A DNA stretch of 64,000 bases from Procambarus clarkii (taxonomy: Eukaryota; Arthropoda; Malacostraca; Decapoda; Cambaridae): the NCBI RefSeq assembly GCF_040958095.1, contig NC_091154.1:43288735-43352734 (forward strand), given 5' to 3'. Made by a program: the position numbers and the translations under genes. Under the pieces are notes generated by a model. It did not search any database and was not told where the DNA came from. It saw only the letters and a list, made by a program, of their open reading frames with translations. Within the stretch, counting starts at the first letter, position 1, and the number at the start of each line of letters is the position of its first letter. Positions 30,356 through 37,710 of this stretch are shown piece by piece.

Positions 30356-31621
30356 GGTGGACCTGCGTAAGGCTTTTGACACTGTCAACCATCAAAACCT
30401 TCTTCTTAAATTACATCATTATGGAGTCAGAGGACACTCCCTGCAATACCTCAAATCTTATCTTGCTGACAGGCTCCAGTATGTTTCTGTGAATAATACA
30501 ATTTCTCCCACCCTACCCATCAACATTGGTGTTCCTCAGGGCAGCATACTTGGCCCTCTCCTCTTTCTCATCTACATTAATGACCTTCCAAATGCCTCCC
30601 AACACCTCAAACCAATTCTATTTGCTGACGACACAACCTTTATTTACTTGCTCTAAATGCCACAGTAAATACTGAGCTAGAGAAAGTCCATCTTTGGCTA
30701 ACTGCCAACAAACTCACCCTAACATTGACAAAACGTTTTATATTCTGTTTGGCAATAAATCCTCTAATCAGATAAATCTCAAAATAAACAATACCCAAAT
30801 TTGTAACAAATTAGATGGCAAATTCCTTGGCGTTCTCATCGATCACAAGCTGAATTTCCAGGGTCACATTCTAAATACATCAAAAAAAGTTTCAAAAACT
30901 GTTGGCATTCTTTCTAAGTAAGTAATTATCAAAAGAAGGCACCAAACCGGGAAGGCTATGTAGCACCATCAAATATGCAAAATAATCAGAGGGCGCTAAA
31001 TATCACCAAGAATGCCAATACGAGAACAAAAACGCATAAGGCGAACGATATCAAAAGTATCCGAGTCACCAAGAATTCTATCGAGGGACAGGTGACCGCG
31101 AGGGCATTCTTTCTAAGATCAGATATTATGTACCCCGCCCTGCCCTGGTTACTCTCTATTACTCCCTCATCTATCCATACCTCAACTATGGTATTTGTGC
31201 TTGGGGTTCTACTTCCCAAACTCATTTACGTCCTCTTATTACCCAACACAAAGCTGCTATTAGGACAATATCCAACTCTGGCCCCAGACATCACTCGGTA
31301 CCCTTACTCAAATCTCTGAATATGTTAGATATTAAGTCACTGCACATTCTCTCTTGTGTATTATACATATATAAAGCGCTGAACTGTAATGCCAATAATG
31401 ACCTCAAAAGCTTCATTGAAGGTTGTAACAGAACCCATGAGCACCACACCAGAAATAAATACAGTTTTGATATTCCTAGAGTACGACTTAATCAAACTAG
31501 AAATGCTCTACAAATCAAGGGACCCAGAATGTGGAATGACCTTCCCAACCATGTTAAAGACATTACCTCTCTCAACCAGTTTAAGATAAAAACTAAACAC
31601 TACCTAATAAATTCCCTGTAA
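30356..31621 (+). pseudogene. LINE A1 ORF2, 3' half (RT core and C-terminus), with LINE B scrap inside
   Basis: Resumes at the TSD with [10 protein letters not shown]. RT has [20 protein letters not shown] and the catalytic Phe-Ala-Asp-Asp (~30625). Frame changes after Phe-Ile-Tyr (30645) and near 30700, relative to the intact copy. At 30919-31102 a 184-bp LINE B piece is inserted. The C-terminal part runs 31103-31621, partly in two frames, ending Lys-Thr-Lys-His-Tyr-Leu-Ile-Asn-Ser-Leu exactly as in the intact copy. Inactive. Confidence 0.85.
30919..31102 (-). mobile_element. 5'-truncated LINE B copy, 184 bp
   Basis: Matches the last 184 bp of LINE B (compare 16939-17122). It is flanked by the 15-bp target duplication GGCATTCTTTCTAAG at 30904-30918 and 31103-31117. 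Like the full copy, its TSD ends in TAAG, which pairs with the LINE B 3' tail. Confidence 0.95.
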
Positions 31622-31950
31622 CCTACCTCACTCCTCTATTGTCAACCCATGTCTGTTATTTTTTTTTAATCAACACTGTTTGTCAACCTATTGTATTTGT
31701 GCTGCTTTTTTAGTCATGTTCCCCCCCTTTTTTTTATCTTTATTTGTATTTGTTCTCAACACTTTTTATTCTTTATGCTCAATTAGTATTAAGTTCTAGA
31801 TATTAATGTTTTTCTTGCCCGAAACGCATTGCGTAATAGTGGCTTTAGGCATTGTATGTACTAGCTCTATCTATATATCAATCTATTAATGTAACATCAC
31901 TTGTATGTATGTACCTTACCTGAATAAACAGATTTATTTATTTATTTTAT
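31622..31950 (+). mobile_element. LINE A1 3' UTR and TTTA-rich tail
   Basis: Matches the reverse complement of 37380-37710: CTTGCCCGAAACGCATTGCG, then TAGTGGCTTTAGGCATTGTA and ACCTTACCTGAATAAAC. The end differs: here (TTTAT)n to about 31950, while the other copy ends in (TCTGAA)n. Confidence 0.85.
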
Positions 31951-31969
31951 TTAAATAAATAATAAATAC

Positions 31970-32100
31970 AAAGTCATAATATAATTGCCAGTGAGGATAA
32001 TATAATTGCCAGTCATGTTAATATATTTGCCAGTCATGCTAATTTAATTGCCAGTCATGCTAATATAATTGCCAGTCAGACTAATATAACTTCCAGTCAA
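31970..32100. repeat. Tandem repeat, about 21-bp unit
   Basis: Five to six units of AATATAATTGCCAGTCATGCT with variants (TTCCAGTCAAGC in the last). Confidence 0.8.
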
Positions 32101-32184
32101 GCTTTTTCACCCATAGGGTTACTGACTCATGTTGCCTCCTACCTTCTGCAACTGTAACTGCTATAACTGTGCTGAATTTCAAAG

Positions 32185-32290
32185 TATACCTGGAAAAGAT
32201 CATCATGGCAAATGGGGATACCTTTGACAAGCCACCAGCTTCCTGTCCTTGTCGAGGCCACTAGGGTTAGTGGCCCTCAGGTAAATCAGT
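32185..32290. repeat. Interspersed repeat shared with 43425-43505
   Basis: Plus strand CCTTTGACAAGCCACCAGCT, TTCCTGTCCTTGTCGAGGCC, then GTGGCCCTCAG. At 43440-43500 a diverged version reads CCTTTGATCAACCGCCGACT, TCCTGCCCCGTCGAGACCA and GTCGCCCTCAG. Both may be the 3' end of an unassigned LINE, because a short open frame precedes the first copy. Confidence 0.5.
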
Positions 32291-32530
32291 TAAGATATAT
32301 TTCCAAGGCAATTACAGCATAACTGATAAAGCTAGGCTAGAGTAAATAATTTTTGACTGACAGATATAAATGCTAGTATGCCTACAATAAACTCTTGAGT
32401 AACACATTTCAAATCAAAAGTAGAACTCATAAATATGCAAAAACAAAAAATTAAAAATGAATATCAGTTTGCATATGAATCTGATGAGCTAATTTCTTGA
32501 TTAATACACATTTCCCTACCAATAAAATTG
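32291..32530. other. AT-rich non-coding stretch
   Basis: No coding or repeat signal noticed. Confidence 0.5.
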
Positions 32531-32532
32531 TT

Positions 32533-32600
32533 GTTGTTGTTAAAAATTCGCTACTTGGAACAAAAAGTTCCAAGTAACACGGGCTATGGTGAGCCCGTAG
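32533..32600. repeat. Inverted repeat arm, left of the zinc-finger ORF
   Basis: TTCGCTACTTGGAACAAAAA, GTTCCAAGTAACACGGGCTA and TGGTGAGC occur here. The reverse complement lies at 33920-33980 with about 5-7 differences over ~62 bp. The arm also contains the internal palindrome ACTTGGAAC...GTTCCAAGT. Confidence 0.8.
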
Positions 32601-33081
32601 TATTTAAAGTAAAATGATCTCATCTTAAGTATATCTCAGACTTATCTTCACCAGCTCCAATGCCAAATAATATTAAAAATATAATGTCCATAACTTAGCT
32701 ACAGAGTATATTACATTTTAAATAAATTTCCAGAGAACAAAAATAGAAAGCACATCATTATTTACATAAATATGAAGAAAAACACATATAAAGCTGTTTT
32801 ATCTCTGCTAAACTAAAGAGATATTTCTTTACTTATACGCAATTTTTTGTTTTTCTAATGACAGCTTCTGTAGTCCTTGCTTGGTCTACGAAGAACATTT
32901 CATAAAAAAAATATAATAAAATGTCTTTTAGATCTTGTCATTTTGAAGTGTATTTATCAAATAAAATACAGTATAACATAATTACCTCTGAAGGACATCC
33001 AACTGACATTGTGATATCACATAGTCAGCTTAAAGGTAAGTTAATATACCATTATGTGCCTCATTATCCTTCAACAGTCTC
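32601..33081. other. Non-coding stretch downstream of the zinc-finger ORF
   Basis: AT-rich, nothing recognised. It would contain the 3' UTR of the minus-strand zinc-finger gene; AATAAAA occurs on the minus strand in this interval but I cannot choose a site. Confidence 0.4.
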
Positions 33082-33705
33082 TTAATTATCTTCCACACTC
33101 AAAATGTCTAGCCTATCATCTGCATGTACCATCTTGTGCCTCTTCATATGTCCAAGCTGAGTGAATTTCTTCTCACACTCTGGACACTCATGAGGTTTAT
33201 CACCCGAATGCACTAACAAGTGCTTTATCATACTTCCACGTGTTCTAAATTTTTTGTAACACTCGGCACATTCAAAAGGTCTCTCATCCGCATGAATCAT
33301 CCTGTGAGTCTTCATACTTTCAAGACGACTGAATCTCTTCCCACACTCTGGACACTCACGAGATTTATCACCTGAATGCACTAACAAGTGCCTCTTCATA
33401 CTTCCTAGATGAGCGAATACCTTCCCACATTGTGGACACTCATGAGTTTTGACACCTGAATGCACTAACATGTGAGTCTTTATCTGTTGAGGACGCGTGA
33501 ATGCCTTCCCACACTGTGCACACTCATGGGGTTTGATACCTGAATGCACTAACAAGTGCGTCCTCATATTTCCACGCTGACTGAATGCCTTCCCACACTC
33601 TGGACACTCATGAGGTTTTACCCTTGAATGCACTAACATGTGAGTCTCCTTAAGTCCAAGACGGGTGAATACCTTCCCACACTGTGGACACTGGTGAGGC
33701 TTCAT
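33082..33705 (-). CDS. C2H2 zinc-finger protein, seven fingers, single exon
   Basis: A 207-residue protein made almost wholly of seven consecutive C2H2 fingers of exactly 28 residues (CX2CX12HX3H): CPQCGKVFTRLGLKETHMLVH is finger 1 and CPECEKKFTQLGHMKRHKMVH finger 7. Linkers are His-Ser-Gly-x-Lys-Pro variants of the TGEKP type. Such arrays bind DNA and usually act as nuclear transcription regulators. Start at ATG 33705 with an in-frame stop 10 codons upstream, so this exon encodes no effector domain (BTB, KRAB, ZAD). It ends with Ile-Leu-Ser-Val-Glu-Asp-Asn and stop. No break. It may be a host gene, a retrocopy or the last exon of a longer gene. Inverted repeats flank it at 32533 and 33920. 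Confidence 0.85.
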   Translation of the reverse strand: MKPHQCPQCGKVFTRLGLKETHMLVHSRVKPHECPECGKAFSQRGNMRTHLLVHSGIKPHECAQCGKAFTRPQQIKTHMLVHSGVKTHECPQCGKVFAHLGSMKRHLLVHSGDKSRECPECGKRFSRLESMKTHRMIHADERPFECAECYKKFRTRGSMIKHLLVHSGDKPHECPECEKKFTQLGHMKRHKMVHADDRLDILSVEDN

Positions 33706-33919
33706 GTTCTTTATGATAGGTGCAGTGTGTTAAAGTTTTTTCCTCCGGGTGACGGCACGAGTGGAGATGGCGGGATACGCGCCAAGGCTTGAGTGTTGTT
33801 TCTTAAGAGTTAGACTCGATGTGAGCAATTGGAGGTCAATGGTGGTGATTCTTCTTTATGATAGTTGCAGTTTGTGTCAAGGTTTCCCTTAACTGCTTGT
33901 GCTGGATAAGTCCACTACC

Positions 33920-33982
33920 AGCTCACCATAGCCCGTGCTACTTTGAACTTTTTGTTCCAAGTAGCGAATCTTAAACAACAAA
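33920..33982. repeat. Inverted repeat arm, right of the zinc-finger ORF
   Basis: AGCTCACCATAGCCCGTGCT, then TTTTTGTTCCAAGTAGCGAA and AACAACAA: the reverse complement of the left arm at 32533-32600. Confidence 0.8.
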
Positions 33983-34189
33983 CTTGTGCTGGATATCACC
34001 GGCTGGCGCTGCTGAAATGGCTGCTTACCCTCTCATCACCTAAACGTTCCAATATTTTTTCTGGTTCCGCGTATCTTTTTTCCAACTTTTTTTTTTATAC
34101 CTGGTAAATTAGAATTTACATTTGTATTTATCCTCATGTTTTAAATCAAAGAATGTACTTGGAATTGTTTCTTTAAACATAATGCCACA
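33983..34189. other. Non-coding stretch upstream of LINE C
   Basis: Contains poly-T at 34087-34096; no feature recognised. Confidence 0.4.
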
Positions 34190-35280
34190 CGATTATACTT
34201 TTTAAAGGAAACAACTCTCCCATAGCAGATGGGATACAAGACACTCAGTACATTGACAACAAATGGAAAGAGGCAGTCATCATTCCTATCCCTAAGTCAA
34301 ACGGTGGCTACAGACCTGTCTCCTTAATATCCTGCTTTTGTAAAATGATGGAAAGGATTTTGTTAAATAGGCTACTCTACCTTGTAGGTGATAACATGTC
34401 CAGTAATCTCTTTGGTTTTGTCAAAGGCAAAAGTACTGCGGATTGTCTCTTTAAGTGTTTGTCTAATATGGATGACAATTGTAGAGTTTTTGTTGATCTA
34501 CAAGGAGCATTTGATAAAGCCAATGGGGAAGTAATCTTATACAAATTTGCCAATCTGGGAATAACAGGGAGATTGTTACACTGGATAAGGGATTATCTAC
34601 AAGGCAGAAAAGGTCAGGTGTATTATCAGGGATGCATGTCTGAGGAACGGAGGTTTCAGTTAGGTACCCCACAAGGGGGAGTATTAAGTCCCACCTTATT
34701 CAATGTATTAATGAACAGATTAGCATCAGAAATGTATCCTCCAGGGGTCACGACGATCATATATGCTGATGACATTCTTATACAAGGCACTTCCGGGAAC
34801 AAAATTCAAACTGCTCTTAACATACTTGGTACAACCTGTCACAAGTTAGGCTTAGTTATAAATGCAGATAAAACCAAATATGAGTATAGGAAACGAAGAA
34901 ATATAACACTTACTCTAAATGGTGTGGAACTGAGCCGTGTTCAGAAGTACAAGTATCTGGGCATGTATGTTGGATACACATGTGAGAGTAAAAATGCTGA
35001 AATAAATCATATCAGCACCTTATGTAAAGCCCGTCTGCATCCTCTAAAAGCACTGGCTTTTTCTGGTAAAGGTGTTGGGGTACCTATCTTACGGATGTTA
35101 TACATAAGCACTGTTCGGTCCCTGATAGACTACGCAGCACCCGTTTTGTCTTACACAGGCCAAGGCAGAATTAAAAAAATAGAGCTGATACAGAACGAGG
35201 CTATGAGGATTATTCTTGGATGTCAAAGAAATGCAATGATTGAAATAATGAGAATGGAATTAAATTTACAGTGTGTGTGA
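34190..35280 (+). pseudogene. LINE C reverse transcriptase
   Basis: RT begins in a partly degraded stretch at about 34255 (Trp-Lys-Glu-Ala-Val-Ile-Ile-Pro-Ile-Pro-Lys, Tyr-Arg-Pro-Val-Ser-Leu-Ile-Ser-Cys). It continues in the frame 34345-35280: Leu-Phe-Gly-Phe-Val-Lys-Gly-Lys-Ser-Thr, Phe-Val-Asp-Leu-Gln-Gly-Ala-Phe-Asp, TPQGGVLSPTLFNVLMN and the catalytic Tyr-Ala-Asp-Asp (~34757). The thumb has IQNEAMRIILGC. The endonuclease is absent, so the element is 5'-truncated. A frameshift at 35273-35280 separates RNase H. Confidence 0.85.
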
Positions 35281-36472
35281 TAGAGTCCGTGACATTAACA
35301 CTAGAGTAGCTATTCGTTTCATGCGGAGAAAAGGAGGGGATAAGCTGTTTGAGAGCGTTCAGACCTGCTTGAGTGACGTACACACTTCCAGGAAACTGAG
35401 GGAGACACGCTACACGAGGGGATTAGCTCATGACCTCAGGGAATACGATGTACTTGACTGCTGTAAACCTTCTCGACAGGGTAATATGTCTGCTCCCTGG
35501 AAAGTACAGAAAATAGACGTTGAAATTGTACCCCTCAATGTGAAAAAGATTCATCATGAACCGGGACAATTACGGTGTATGTATGGAAGCATGATATCCC
35601 GGTTACCAAGAGGCAACAGTTTACATGTATATTGCAACGGGTCGGTGGCGGAGGATGGCAGGGCAGGGTGTGGTGTCCTAATAAGGGAATATACGGAGTT
35701 TGGGACTGTGGACAGGAAAATTGAACTCCGGCTTAGTAATTATATATCATCCACACAAGCTGAACTGCAGGCCATTATGGCGTGTTTGGAGGAAGTACGT
35801 CATGACGACAAAAATGTTTTTGTATTTGTCGATAGCCGAAGAGCACTGGAGTCCTTAAACAGTCGAAACCCAGTCTTCATGTCTATAGTTGAGGATTGTA
35901 AGAGAAGAATAGCTGAGATACAGCTGAAAGGTCATAGTGTGAAATTCATGTGGATTCCATCTCATGTTGGAATAGTGCTCAACGAGGTGGCGGATGACTT
36001 GGCCAAACGTGCCACATCAAAACCACAAATTGACATTGAATGTGAATTCACAATGAGACAAATAAGAAGCAAAATCAGAAATATTCAGGCACAGGCAGGA
36101 GTGGAGAGGAGAGGGATAATGTATGAGAGAAGTCTAACCATGCAACACTACATGTATGTGAGTCAAAACACCCTTTTCACTTATGGTAAAAGGAGAAATG
36201 CTTGGAGTGACTCTGTGTACATGCGGCTCAGGCTTGGGTACAAATATTACTGGGAATATGGGATAGGCGTTCATGATAATGACACGAAGTGTAAACTATG
36301 TGGTATGTTAAGGTCTCACACCCTTGCCCATTATGTTCTTGATTGTCCGTTGATTAATGTATATAGAAACACTGAGATAAGGACTGTTCCTGAGCAAATA
36401 GCCTGGATGTGTCACAAAGGAAAGGTTGATGATATTCTTGAGAGATATAAGAATTTTGCACCAAGACTGTAA
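35273..36472 (+). pseudogene. LINE C RNase H and C-terminal domain
   Basis: A 399-codon frame. RNase H is at residues ~115-250: Val-Tyr-Cys-Asn-Gly-Ser-Val (35627-35647), Thr-Gln-Ala-Glu-Leu-Gln-Ala, Phe-Val-Asp-Ser-Arg and WIPSHVGIVLNEVADDLAK. The first catalytic position is Asn where the family has Asp, so RNase H is probably inactive. The C-terminus has Arg-Leu-Arg-Leu-Gly-Tyr-Lys-Tyr-Tyr-Trp-Glu-Tyr and Cys-Lys-Leu-Cys-Gly...His...Cys, a zinc-like motif also seen in LINE B. RT followed by RNase H suggests an I- or R1-type LINE. Confidence 0.85.
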
Positions 36473-36727
36473 TATTTTGTTGAATTATCCGTATAACTAG
36501 GTCATAAAAGTATTTGTGTACGTCTGATACCATACCAATTGTGAAGGAGGAAATGTACATGTTTATCTCTCAGAATGTTTGGTAACAGGTTTATTGTTTG
36601 TGATGTGTGTCTATGTATGTACTAACACGTTGTACTGAACGGGGTGAGAATAGCTTGAGCTACCTCATCCCTTTGTGTGTATTTTACCTCAATAAACTTA
36701 TTTCAATTTCAATTTCAATTTCAATTG
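36473..36727 (+). mobile_element. LINE C 3' UTR and (CAATTT)n tail
   Basis: Non-coding to AATAAACTTATTTCAATTTC at about 36690, then four to five CAATTT units ending at about 36727. Confidence 0.8.
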
Positions 36728-37355
36728 ACAACATCGCACACTAATATTTTTACCACTTCGGACACCAGATTTAGACGTTTCGTATATATGTACGTGTTCC
36801 ATATTAAGACGACAATATAATGCTATTAACAATTAAAATCTTCTACTTAACAGGCATATAGTTATTAAATGAAGTTTAGTGATGTAATAGACATAATCCG
36901 GAGTTGGTAAGGACGCCGCCCGCCAGCGTAAACACAACACGCCCCGAATGCCCACAAACACGGTACAACGCACAAAACACAACACTTCTGTCAGTTTTTT
37001 GATAAACTCCTTTTATTTTTATTATGTGATAGTTATACTTGTATAAAATGATAATTATTATAGGTAAGCGCCTAATATTTAATATTAATGAATAAAAAAG
37101 AAGTCAGAAGCCACACGCCTATCTGTACATGTCTTTTGTGTAAAAGTATTTTGGGCGCTCATGTACTTGTGCGCTAGCTGACGTTCACAACTGTTCTCAC
37201 CTACAAGCATTAGAATTAAACAAACGAATTTATTTATTCACTTATATACAAGAAGATACATTTTCTCGAGAGAGAAATATATCTGACTTATCAAGACTGT
37301 AGCTTGCTTAGCAAAAGGAACTATTAAATTTGGGTTCAGTTTAACTACCGCTCAA
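36728..37355. other. Non-coding stretch, nothing recognised
   Basis: AT-rich. A GC-richer patch (36900-36970) with CGCC-type words could be a promoter but has no supporting exon. Confidence 0.5.
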
Positions 37356-37356
37356 T

Positions 37357-37710
37357 GGATTCAGATTCAGATTCAGATTCAGATTCAGATGTTTATTCAG
37401 GTAAGGTATATACATACAAGTGATGTTACATTAATGGATTGATATATAGATAGAGCTAGTACATACAATGCCTAAAGCCACTATTACGCAATGCGTTTCG
37501 GGCAAGAAAAACATTAATATCTAGAACTTAATACTAATTGAGCATAAAGAATAAAAGGTGTTGAGAACAAATACAAATAAAGATAAAAAAAAAAAAAAAA
37601 AAAAAGGGGAACATGACTGAAAAAGCAGCACAAATACAATAGGTTGACAAACAGTGTTGATTAAAAAAGAAAATAACAGATATGGGTTGACAATAGAGGA
37701 GTGAGGTAGA
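37357..37710 (-). mobile_element. LINE A 3' UTR with (TCTGAA)n tail
   Basis: On the minus strand the UTR runs from the ORF2 stop at 37711 through CCCGAAACGCATTGCGTAAT to ACCTTACCTGAATAAACATC. It ends in five TCTGAA units (37358-37392). Confidence 0.9.
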
